From Halioxenophilus sp964342265 (GTDB lineage Bacteria > Pseudomonadota > Gammaproteobacteria > Pseudomonadales > Cellvibrionaceae): a stretch of DNA of 63,182 nt. Shown one piece after another: positions 1 through 6,703 of the stretch (within the stretch, counting starts at the first letter, position 1; each line of letters starts with the position of its first letter). The translations under genes were made by a program, and so were the position numbers. The stretch is taken from the NCBI GenBank assembly GCA_964342265.1, contig CAYFFE010000004.1, positions 1-63,182 on the forward strand. The letters run 5' to 3'. The notes below the pieces were generated by a model. The model worked only from the letters and a program-made list of their open reading frames with translations, was not told where the DNA came from and did no database searches.

Positions 1-2
1 TA

Positions 3-224
3 ATCGAGGAACTAGGGATTTGTGCACGCGAATTGCTCGACAATGGCAATAACCCCCGCTGGCTAAGCGGTGTTAAACTGGTGCACTACCCATTAAACAG
101 CGCTACAGTTAGTCACTTATGTCGTCGATCAGCCCAGCGATTCCCATGCCCGAGCAACTATCGCACATCTGGCCAGCGATTCGAGAAGAAGCCCGAATCG
201 CCAGTGGCAACGAGCCCGGATTAG
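3..224 (+). CDS. Possible 3' end of an upstream gene (partial, unidentified)
   Basis: A reading frame is open from the left edge of the window to a TAG at 222-224. Its first 40 codons (IEELGICARELLDNGNNP...) look protein-like; the part that overlaps cysE (after about position 119) looks less so. If real, this is the tail of a gene cut by the window edge that overlaps cysE by about 100 bases, which would be unusual. I do not recognise the family. It may be chance. Confidence 0.2.
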   Translation: MEELGICARELLDNGNNPRWLSGVKLVHYPLNSATVSHLCRRSAQRFPCPSNYRTSGQRFEKKPESPVATSPD

Positions 225-931
225 CCAGCTATTACTATTGCACAATTTTAAATCATGCCTCTTTTCAAAATGCGATTACCTATACGCTGGCCAGTTTGCT
301 CTCGGGGCCCGATTTATCAGCCATGTTGGTCCGTGAGGTTTGTGAGCAAGCTTTAACCGACTGCCCATCTATTGAGTGGCAAATGTTGCGCGATTTGCAC
401 GCTTGGTTTGAACGGGATGCAGCTTGCGATCAATACACCATGCCATTGCTGCACTTTAAAGGCTTCCATGCCCTGCAGTCTTATCGTATTGGGCATTGGT
501 TGTGGGGGCAGGGTCGCCAAGCGTTGGCGTTGTTTTTTCAAAATCGTATCTCTGAGCGCTTTGGTGTGGATATTCATCCGGCGGCCGTGTTGGGGGCGGG
601 CATCATGATCGATCACGCCACCGGCGTGGTAATCGGCGAAACATCGGTTGTGCACGACGATGTATCCATGCTGCATTCGATTACTTTGGGTGGTTCGGGC
701 TGCGATAGCTTTAAGCGTCATCCCACCGTTCATCGCGGTGTTTTGCTGGGGGCAGGCTGCAAGATCTTAGGCAATCTCGAAATTGGCGAGAACGCCAAAG
801 TGGCTGCGGGCAGCATGGTGATTGAAAGCGTGCCGCCGCGTGTAACGGTTGCGGGCGTGCCCGCTAAAATAGTCGGCAGTAGCCGTTCCAATCGGCCTTC
901 GGCGTCGATGGACCAGCAGTTACCAGAGTAA
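119..931 (+). CDS. cysE: Serine O-acetyltransferase
   Basis: Transfers acetyl from acetyl-CoA to L-serine to give O-acetylserine, the first committed step of cysteine synthesis in the cytoplasm. The 270-residue product has the usual SAT layout: a helical N-terminal domain (about 1-140) and a C-terminal left-handed beta-helix of hexapeptide repeats. The catalytic stretch IDHATGVVIGET places the active-site His near residue 166, and the GGSGCDSFKRHPT region that follows is typical of bacterial CysE. The end is long and low in structure (SRSNRPSASMDQQLPE), where family members carry the tail that docks CysK and senses cysteine. A second in-frame ATG at 146 (MPEQL) could be the true start; neither has a strong Shine-Dalgarno. 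It sits where many relatives have surE, upstream of pcm. Confidence 0.93.
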   Translation: MSSISPAIPMPEQLSHIWPAIREEARIASGNEPGLASYYYCTILNHASFQNAITYTLASLLSGPDLSAMLVREVCEQALTDCPSIEWQMLRDLHAWFERDAACDQYTMPLLHFKGFHALQSYRIGHWLWGQGRQALALFFQNRISERFGVDIHPAAVLGAGIMIDHATGVVIGETSVVHDDVSMLHSITLGGSGCDSFKRHPTVHRGVLLGAGCKILGNLEIGENAKVAAGSMVIESVPPRVTVAGVPAKIVGSSRSNRPSASMDQQLPE

Positions 932-964
932 CCGTTGGTGTGCGGCATTATTATTGCTCAGATA

Positions 965-1018
965 TTGCGCCCAGACGAGCGGGCGGATGTATAATTAGCT
1001 GGATCTCTTCCAGCTAAT
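965..1018 (+). promoter_or_regulatory. Probable pcm promoter with a stem-loop at the transcript start
   Basis: A perfect -10 box TATAAT lies at 990-995, with a weak -35 TTGCGC at 965-970 (19-base spacer). Immediately overlapping is a perfect 10-bp inverted repeat, ATTAGCTGGA at 994-1003 and its complement at 1009-1018 with a 5-base loop, ending 14 bases before the pcm ATG. There is no U-run, so it is more likely a 5' UTR hairpin than a terminator. The promoter call is by eye only. Confidence 0.35.
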
Positions 1019-1032
1019 AACAGTAAAAGTCG

Positions 1033-1701
1033 ATGAACCCACCATTTAATTACGACGGCATTGGCATGACCTCCCAGCGCACCCGCCAGCGCTTGATAGA
1101 CCGATTGCAAGAGCAGGGTATCCGCAACCGTCGCGTGCTCGCCGTAATGGAGTCTACTCCGAGGCACTTATTTCTTGACGAAGCACTCAGTCATCGAGCC
1201 TACGAAGACACCGCCTTACCCATCGGCTACGGACAAACGCTCTCGCAGCCCTACGTAGTCGCCCGCATGACCGAGTTATTGCTAGAAGCGGTGCCCAATG
1301 CTGAGTCGGTATTGGAAATCGGCACGGGTTCGGGGTATCAGGCCGCAATTCTGGCGCAATTGTATCCCCAAGTGTTCAGCGTTGAGCGTATCAAGCCCTT
1401 ACAAGAGAAAGCCAGAAAGCGCTTTCATCAACTAAAACTCAACAATATTCGCTTGCGCCATGCCGATGGTGGATTCGGTTGGCCAGAAAAACGCGAATTC
1501 GACGCCATTATCACCACCGCCGCGCCTCCCGAAGTCCCCGAAGAACTACTCACCCAGCTCAGCCCCAACGGCGCGTTGATTATTCCGGTGGGGTCGGCTT
1601 CGCAAAAATTGGTTCTGGTTCAGCGTCTGGAAGACGAATTCCAGTACACCGATTTGGAACCTGTTCGCTTTGTACCCCTCTTATCTGGGGTTACCCGATA
1701 G
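1033..1701 (+). CDS. pcm: Protein-L-isoaspartate O-methyltransferase
   Basis: Methylates isoaspartyl residues formed by spontaneous damage, using S-adenosylmethionine, so that they can revert to normal aspartate. The 222-residue product has the family signature RAYEDTALPIGYGQTLSQP, followed by the Rossmann SAM-binding motif VLEIGTGSGYQAA near residues 94-106 and the conserved IITTAAPPEVPEELL segment. Length matches bacterial PCMT. It heads the conserved pcm-nlpD-rpoS neighbourhood of gammaproteobacteria, in keeping with a role in stationary-phase survival. Start at ATG 1033; an internal ATG (GMTSQRT) at about 1066 is the alternative. Confidence 0.95.
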   Translation: MNPPFNYDGIGMTSQRTRQRLIDRLQEQGIRNRRVLAVMESTPRHLFLDEALSHRAYEDTALPIGYGQTLSQPYVVARMTELLLEAVPNAESVLEIGTGSGYQAAILAQLYPQVFSVERIKPLQEKARKRFHQLKLNNIRLRHADGGFGWPEKREFDAIITTAAPPEVPEELLTQLSPNGALIIPVGSASQKLVLVQRLEDEFQYTDLEPVRFVPLLSGVTR

Positions 1702-1759
1702 TTAACCGGTTGTTTTATATCCGGTTATGCCCGCATCACTTCACCTCAAGGAAGATTGA

Positions 1760-2695
1760 ATGACCAACTCTGTAAAGTATTACCTGCTTTTGTTTTTGCG
1801 AGGCTTGGCCATGGGGGCTGCTGATGTGGTGCCCGGTGTTTCCGGCGGCACTATCGCCTTTATTACGGGTATCTACGAAAAGCTCATCGATTCCATCAAA
1901 AGCATTGGCTTCGATACAGTAAAAATACTGTTCACCGAAGGGCCCGTAAAAGCTTGGCAGTCCATCAACGGCAATTTTTTGTTGGTTTTATTTGGTGGGG
2001 TGGCGGTCAGCCTGTTTTCTCTGGCTTCAGTCATCGAATACGCCTTGAGCCACCATCCAATTTTGGTTTGGTCGTTCTTTTGGGGGCTGGTACTTGCCTC
2101 GGTGTGGCATTTACTGAAACAGCTCAATCCTATCTCGCCGAGCGTTTGTGCTTGGATTGCTTTGGGTGCTGTGGTGGCTCTAGTGATTTCGGTGGCCAGG
2201 CCTGTGGAATTACCGGGTTATTGGTGGGTAATGACTCTCGGTGGCGCTATCGCAATTTGCGCTATGATTTTACCGGGGGTATCCGGTAGCTTTTTGTTAC
2301 TCTTAATGGGTTTGTACCCAGTATTCATCGCTGCGCTAAGTGATCTTAATTGGCTGCTGCTGGCCAGTTTCGCGCTGGGAGCAGGATTTGGTTTATTGTT
2401 GTTCTCGCGTTTTTTATCTTGGCTACTGCACCATTATCATCGCGCCACTCTGGCGGTTTTGACCGGGTTTTTGCTGGGATCATTGAATGTTATTTGGCCC
2501 TGGAAGCAGGTGGTCGAAACTCGAATAGACCGCCATGGAGAGGAGATACCGATTGTTCAGCAAAATCTATTGCCCTGGCAATATTCTGAGCAGTTGGCCG
2601 AGCCATCGTTGCTTTTTGCAGCCATTATCGCTGCACTGGTTGGTTTCGCTTTAGTCATTGGTATCGAAAAAGTGGCTAAATCTGACACCGTTTAA
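1760..2695 (+). CDS. DUF368 membrane protein, PopT-type undecaprenyl phosphate translocase
   Basis: A 311-residue integral membrane protein of the DUF368 family. The hallmark is the duplicated motif ADVVPGVSGGTIAFI near the N-terminus and MILPGVSGSFLLLLMG near residues 170-185, each at the start of a re-entrant or membrane helix; about eight to ten hydrophobic segments follow. DUF368 proteins have been shown in other bacteria to return undecaprenyl phosphate across the inner membrane for cell-wall synthesis, with a role at alkaline pH. That assignment here is by family, not by direct evidence. Start ATG at 1760 is preceded by AAGGAAGATTGA, a good ribosome site. The gene lies between pcm and nlpD. 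Confidence 0.85.
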   Translation: MTNSVKYYLLLFLRGLAMGAADVVPGVSGGTIAFITGIYEKLIDSIKSIGFDTVKILFTEGPVKAWQSINGNFLLVLFGGVAVSLFSLASVIEYALSHHPILVWSFFWGLVLASVWHLLKQLNPISPSVCAWIALGAVVALVISVARPVELPGYWWVMTLGGAIAICAMILPGVSGSFLLLLMGLYPVFIAALSDLNWLLLASFALGAGFGLLLFSRFLSWLLHHYHRATLAVLTGFLLGSLNVIWPWKQVVETRIDRHGEEIPIVQQNLLPWQYSEQLAEPSLLFAAIIAALVGFALVIGIEKVAKSDTV

Positions 2696-2791
2696 ATGGA
2701 TAAAATATCCTATTAATAAAGGTACCAGTCTCCGTAGCTATCACTTATGTTCGGAAAAGCCGGGGAAAAGTGTACTAAATCCAGTCGATTC

Positions 2792-2872
2792 GCCCTTATT
2801 TTACAATCTTATTTAGAATCAATGCGAATACAAAAAAGATTAAATCGCAATAATCGAAATAAAAATAAGGGC
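2792..2872. repeat. Long-range inverted repeat upstream of nlpD
   Basis: GCCCTTATTTT at 2792-2802 is exactly complementary to AAAATAAGGGC at 2862-2872, 59 bases apart in an AT-rich stretch. As RNA this would close a large stem-loop about 60 bases before the nlpD start. Function unknown; it could be a leader structure or the remains of a transcription stop. Confidence 0.4.
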
Positions 2873-2934
2873 CAACACATGGTATGCCCATTCAGTCATA
2901 TTGTGACTCTACTGGCGTCAAATGGTCGGTTTTC

Positions 2935-3726
2935 ATGAATCGGCTGTTCAATATCTTGATCAGTGTCGTGTTTTTGGTGTCGTGTAGCTCTACCAAAAAA
3001 ACTGTACCAATTGAAGATTTGGATCAACCGCCTTCACGAGAAATCACCACTCACGTGGTTGCCAAGGGCGAAACCTTATATTCAATCGCATGGCGATACG
3101 GATTAGATTATAGAATTTTAGCCAGAGCTAATAACATTGGCGCGAATTACCGCATAGTTCCAGGACAAGTTCTCTATTTACGCCCAGAACTTAACGGTCA
3201 ATTGGCGCAAAGTCCCTCTAAACAGACCGTAAAGTCAACTCAGTCTGTTGTAGCCAAGCCTGCTGAGAAAACTGTCAAAAAGACGTCAGTTTCTCGTTCA
3301 AGACAGTTAACGGAATTATCACAGCGCTCGGCGTCCGGTTCCCGCGAAATTGCCGATATACGATGGGTATGGCCTTCACCGGGAGTAACCCTGAGTCGCT
3401 TTATCCCTGGAAACCCCGACGCGGAGGGTATTGATATTGCCACCAAAAAAGGGGAATCTGTTTCTGCCGCAGCAAACGGAATTGTTGTTTATGCGGGAGA
3501 AGGACTGAGAGGTTACGGCAAACTTCTTATCATTAAACACAACAAACAGTTTCTGAGTGCCTACGCTCATGCCGATCAGATATTGGTTGAAGAAGGCCGT
3601 CAGGTTCAAGCGGGTCAGAAGGTTGCCGAAATAGGTTCCAGCGGGACTGAAAAAGCTAAGTTGTATTTCGAAATACGCAAAGGGGGAAAGCCAGTCGATC
3701 CTTTGCACTATCTGCCTAGGCGATAG
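2935..3726 (+). CDS. nlpD: Murein hydrolase activator NlpD (lipoprotein, LysM + degenerate M23)
   Basis: Outer-membrane lipoprotein that in relatives activates the periplasmic amidase AmiC during septum splitting. Start taken at ATG 2935 because it places a clean lipoprotein signal peptide (MNRLFNILISVVFLVSC) at the N-terminus with the lipobox LVSC; an upstream in-frame ATG at 2884 would bury it. Next come a LysM peptidoglycan-binding domain (THVVAKGETLYSIAWRYGL..., about residues 38-82) and a C-terminal M23/LytM fold. The metal-binding HxGxD motif is degenerate (EGIDIA) and the closing HxH is absent, as in E. coli NlpD, so it is expected to be an activator and not an enzyme. It sits directly upstream of rpoS; in relatives the main rpoS promoter lies inside nlpD. 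Confidence 0.92.
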   Translation: MNRLFNILISVVFLVSCSSTKKTVPIEDLDQPPSREITTHVVAKGETLYSIAWRYGLDYRILARANNIGANYRIVPGQVLYLRPELNGQLAQSPSKQTVKSTQSVVAKPAEKTVKKTSVSRSRQLTELSQRSASGSREIADIRWVWPSPGVTLSRFIPGNPDAEGIDIATKKGESVSAAANGIVVYAGEGLRGYGKLLIIKHNKQFLSAYAHADQILVEEGRQVQAGQKVAEIGSSGTEKAKLYFEIRKGGKPVDPLHYLPRR

Positions 3727-3814
3727 CGGGTTCGGAAGTTGGCTGTGCACGAGTGTACTCAAACAACAACACAATAAGTTGAGTGCTAGGTCCGCAAAGT
3801 GAGGGTGTATGGGG

Positions 3815-3849
3815 AAGTTGGCTTTAATGCAGTCAGGCTAACTTTTTTT
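3815..3849 (+). terminator. Terminator-like hairpin in the rpoS leader
   Basis: AAGTTGGC (3815-3822) pairs with GCTAACTT (3837-3844) with one G-U, and runs straight into seven Ts (3843-3849). This is an intrinsic-terminator shape only 27 bases before the rpoS start codon. It may end nlpD transcripts or act as an attenuator in the rpoS leader. The 11-mer GGAAGTTGGCT also occurs earlier in the same gap, near 3736, so an alternative pairing partner is possible. Confidence 0.45.
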
Positions 3850-3876
3850 AAAACCGATACTGTAAGGGCTAGGATC

Positions 3877-4884
3877 ATGGCAGTGACAGTACAGAATAGA
3901 AAATTCCAAGATAACGACGATAACCTTTTGGCAGCTCAAGAACTCAGCGAGAATCATGCTCGTTTGTTGGGTAGCGATGTTGCCGACGAACCCATTGAAG
4001 CTGAAACTCAGCTTGCCAACCCCTATAGCGAAGTCGAAGATTTAGGTAAAAATCTGGATGCAACCCAGCTTTATCTAAACGAAATAGGTTTCTCGCCGCT
4101 GTTGTCCGCCGAAGAAGAAGTCTATTTCGCGCGTAAGGCGCTAAAAGGTTGTGAGGCTTCGCGCAAGCGGATGATCGAAAGTAATTTGCGCCTGGTGGTT
4201 AAAATTTCTCGACGCTACGTTAATCGCGGTTTGGCGTTGTTGGATTTAATCGAAGAAGGCAACCTAGGTTTGATTCGCGCGGTGGAAAAATTCGACCCAG
4301 AGCGCGGTTTCCGTTTTTCAACATACGCGACTTGGTGGATTCGTCAAACCATCGAGCGTGCCATCATGAACCAAACGCGCACGATTCGCCTACCTATTCA
4401 CGTGGTAAAAGAATTAAACGTGTATTTGCGAGCAGCTCGTGAATTATCGCAAAAATTAGATCACGAACCCACGGCCGAAGAAATTGCCTATTTATTGGAT
4501 AAGCCCGTCGAAGACGTAGAGCGCATGTTAAAGCTCAACGAGCGGGTTACCTCCATGGACGTGCCCATCGGCAACAGTTCCGATAAAACTCTGTCTGATA
4601 CCGTACCCGACCAAAACATGTCGGATCCTTCATCGCTTTTACAAGACAGCGATCTGTGCCAAAGCATTGATAACTGGTTGGGTGAACTCACCGAAAAACA
4701 ACGCGAAGTTATTGCTCGACGTTTTGGGTTGCGCGGTTTTGAAATGAGCACGCTGGAAGAAGTGGGCCGAGAAATTGGCTTAACTCGCGAACGTGTAAGA
4801 CAAATTCAAGTGGAAGCCTTAAAACGCTTGCGCGACATTCTTGAATCGCAAGGGCTGGATGGCGAGTGCCTGTTTAGCGTTTAA
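3877..4884 (+). CDS. rpoS: RNA polymerase sigma factor RpoS (sigma-38)
   Basis: Alternative sigma factor of stationary phase and general stress. From ATG 3877 the product is 335 residues. Region 1.2 starts at DATQLYLNEIGFSPLL, region 2 contains the core-binding and -10 recognition stretch (NLRLVVKISRRYVNRGLALLDL ... FSTYATWWIRQTIERAI), region 3 follows, and region 4.2 carries the -35 helix-turn-helix LEEVGREIGLTRERVRQIQ. The 22-residue spacer after region 1.2 and the lack of a long 1.1 insert separate it from RpoD. A longer open frame reaches back to 3799 but its N-terminus is not RpoS-like. The gene is followed by a clear terminator. Confidence 0.96.
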   Translation: MAVTVQNRKFQDNDDNLLAAQELSENHARLLGSDVADEPIEAETQLANPYSEVEDLGKNLDATQLYLNEIGFSPLLSAEEEVYFARKALKGCEASRKRMIESNLRLVVKISRRYVNRGLALLDLIEEGNLGLIRAVEKFDPERGFRFSTYATWWIRQTIERAIMNQTRTIRLPIHVVKELNVYLRAARELSQKLDHEPTAEEIAYLLDKPVEDVERMLKLNERVTSMDVPIGNSSDKTLSDTVPDQNMSDPSSLLQDSDLCQSIDNWLGELTEKQREVIARRFGLRGFEMSTLEEVGREIGLTRERVRQIQVEALKRLRDILESQGLDGECLFSV

Positions 4885-4919
4885 TTATAACTATACTCTG
4901 AGCTAGTACCAAATTGAGA

Positions 4920-4945
4920 AGCCGCGGACTTTCGCGGCTTTTTTT
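4920..4945 (+). terminator. Intrinsic terminator of rpoS
   Basis: AGCCGCG (4920-4926) and CGCGGCT (4933-4939) form a 7-bp perfect stem with a 6-base loop, followed by a T-run to 4945. It lies 36 bases after the rpoS stop codon. Confidence 0.9.
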
Positions 4946-5039
4946 ATGCCTGCCATTTTGTCTCGGCGCCACACCGTTTATTAAAATTGCTTTTATTTAA
5001 TCTGTGATACTCTAAAACGTTTAATTTAATGCCTACTGT

Positions 5040-5816
5040 ATGGCTACTACTACTAAATTAATCGTTGGATGCCCGTACCTCGCCATGGATCAATCAACCC
5101 GTGCTTTTGAGTTTAATCCCATTGCCATTGTGCGCTCCTGTTTTAAAGAAAAATTCGCCGTGCCCAGGCAAAGCGGATTAGCACCCAGCGCTCAGGCGGT
5201 GATCGCTCTATTGCCCCCTTATAACACGGCGGATTACGTCGATGGGCTGGGAACCTGCAGCCATATTTGGCTGCAGTTTGTATTCCATGAGCATCTCGAC
5301 ACAACCGCTCGCGCCAAAGTGAGGCCGCCTAGGTTGGGTGGCAATAAAAAGCTCGGCGTGTTTGCTACGCGCTCGCCGGTACGGCCAAACCCCATTGGTT
5401 TATCGGTGGTGAAATTACTGGGAATTTGTGAATCCGAGTCGGGTGTACAAATACAAGTGGCGGGCATTGATTTGGTGGATAACACACCGATTTTGGATAT
5501 TAAGCCCTATGTTCCCTACGCCGATTGCCTCAAAGACGCCCACAATGAATTGGCAAACGCCGCGCCGGAGGTTATCCCGGTGGTGTTTTCAGACGATGTT
5601 AATGCGAAATTAGTGGGTTGCGATCCAGCCTTTGGCTTGCTGCTGCAAGAAGTGCTCGGCCAAGATCCTCGTCCCCAATATCAAATTCCCAAGCCCAATA
5701 AACGTTACGGTGCACGCATCGGCGATTTTAATGTTATTTGGTGTTATGAGAAGAACAGCGCACATTGGCAAATTAAGGTGCTGGAGCTTGAGGCGCCGAA
5801 CGGCACATCGGATTAA
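5040..5816 (+). CDS. trmO: tRNA (adenine(37)-N6)-methyltransferase TrmO
   Basis: Uses S-adenosylmethionine to methylate N6 of threonylcarbamoyladenosine-37 in tRNAs that read ACY codons. The product has the TsaA/UPF0066 domain: FNPIAIVRSCFKEKFAVPRQSGL at the N-terminus, the signature RSPVRPNPIGLSVVKL at about residues 115-130, and GIDLVDNTPILDIKPYVPYAD. A C-terminal extension with KRYGARIGDFNVIW is typical of the proteobacterial form. Length from ATG 5040 is 258 residues; starting at the internal ATG 5085 (MDQSTRAFEFNP) gives 243, closer to E. coli TrmO (235), so the start is uncertain. Transcribed alone between two terminators. Confidence 0.92.
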   Translation: MATTTKLIVGCPYLAMDQSTRAFEFNPIAIVRSCFKEKFAVPRQSGLAPSAQAVIALLPPYNTADYVDGLGTCSHIWLQFVFHEHLDTTARAKVRPPRLGGNKKLGVFATRSPVRPNPIGLSVVKLLGICESESGVQIQVAGIDLVDNTPILDIKPYVPYADCLKDAHNELANAAPEVIPVVFSDDVNAKLVGCDPAFGLLLQEVLGQDPRPQYQIPKPNKRYGARIGDFNVIWCYEKNSAHWQIKVLELEAPNGTSD

Positions 5817-5995
5817 CCGGGTAATCTCTACGAATGATTTGAGTCAATGGAGTGCTAACTACCATGCGCTAGATATAACGTTTTACTGGATATGACGCTT
5901 TAAAGAAGGCGTGTTAAAGATTGCGCTTTGAATAAACTAGATCTTGCACAATTGGGCTGATGACTAGCCCGTGATTTGAAGAGAAAATTCCACAT

Positions 5996-6025
5996 AAAAA
6001 GGCGGCTATATGGGCCGCCTTTTTA
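5996..6025. terminator. Bidirectional terminator between trmO and fdxA
   Basis: GGCGGC (6001-6006) pairs with GCCGCC (6014-6019); the stem is flanked by an A-run at 5996-6000 and a T-run at 6020-6025, so it works in both directions. It sits between the convergent genes trmO and fdxA. Confidence 0.85.
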
Positions 6026-6288
6026 TTGTCGCCTTTTTTATTTATGGAAAGCTGTTTGCGAAAGAGCTATTTACGAAAAAGCTATTGGCGAGACATTTCG
6101 CTCGAACAGCACGAAATGTTTAAAATTGATAACAATTTAAAGCCCATAAACTGCTTGCAACCAATTTTTTACCGATAACAGATAAACCCGGTACAAATAA
6201 CTCCGTTGTTTACCGCAATCGAGAGCGTTTTCCATGAACGAGCTTGGCACGTTAAAAACGCTGAAGAACTTTAACGCTCTGGATATTG
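6026..6288. other. Gene-free stretch 3' of fdxA with a second hairpin
   Basis: Together with 5817-5995 this makes a 470-base gap between trmO and fdxA without a gene. It contains an 8-bp perfect inverted repeat, ACATTTCG (6093-6100) and CGAAATGT (6112-6119), followed by TTTAAAA, and the weaker pair CGTTAAA / TTTAACG near 6250-6277 close to the fdxA stop. These may be further stop signals for fdxA. I see no coding potential. Confidence 0.4.
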
Positions 6289-6612
6289 TTATCGCTCAAG
6301 GTATTGAAGTTTGCCTTCTACACCATCCCACTCGGCGTGATCGGCAGGGGGATCTTTCTTTTCAGTAATGTTCGGCCAAACTTCTGCCAACTCAGCGTTG
6401 AGTTCCAAAAACACTTGTTGATCCGCCGGTAATTCATCTTCCGAGAAAATGGCTTCCACCGGGCATTCTGGCTCGCAGAGTGCGCAATCAATGCATTCAT
6501 CGGGGTGAATGACCAAGAAATTAGGGCCTTCGTAGAAACAATCTACTGGGCAAACCTCTACACAGTCAGTGTGTTTGCATTTAATACAGTTGTCGCCAAC
6601 GACGAAGGTCAT
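6289..6612 (-). CDS. fdxA: 7Fe ferredoxin FdxA
   Basis: Small cytoplasmic electron carrier with one [3Fe-4S] and one [4Fe-4S] cluster. The 107-residue product shows both cysteine sets: DNCIKCKHTDCVEVCPVDC near the N-terminus and DECIDCALCEPECPVEAI at about residues 38-55; the C-terminal tail (EVWPNITEKKDPPADHAEWDGV) is typical of the Azotobacter/Pseudomonas FdxA type. It lies directly downstream of mutS on the same strand, as in Pseudomonas. The strand is opposite to rpoS. Confidence 0.95.
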   Translation of the reverse strand: MTFVVGDNCIKCKHTDCVEVCPVDCFYEGPNFLVIHPDECIDCALCEPECPVEAIFSEDELPADQQVFLELNAELAEVWPNITEKKDPPADHAEWDGVEGKLQYLER

Positions 6613-6703
6613 GTTGTGCTCCCATGAACTGGCGGTTGAATTTTCAAGCGCGGCATTCTAGCAAGACTCTCTGCAAAAGTGTACGCGCTTTTTGAATATG
6701 TCC

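Noticed and set aside
2747..2938. Small open frame before nlpD
   Set aside because: Contains one arm of the inverted repeat and low-complexity AT-rich codons; no ribosome site and no similarity.
3799..3876. N-terminal extension of RpoS
   Set aside because: Spans the terminator-like hairpin and is unlike RpoS; ATG 3877 gives the family N-terminus.
4885..5039. RsmZ-type regulatory RNA after rpoS, as in Pseudomonas
   Set aside because: The gap is short, holds the rpoS terminator, and lacks a series of GGA hairpin loops.
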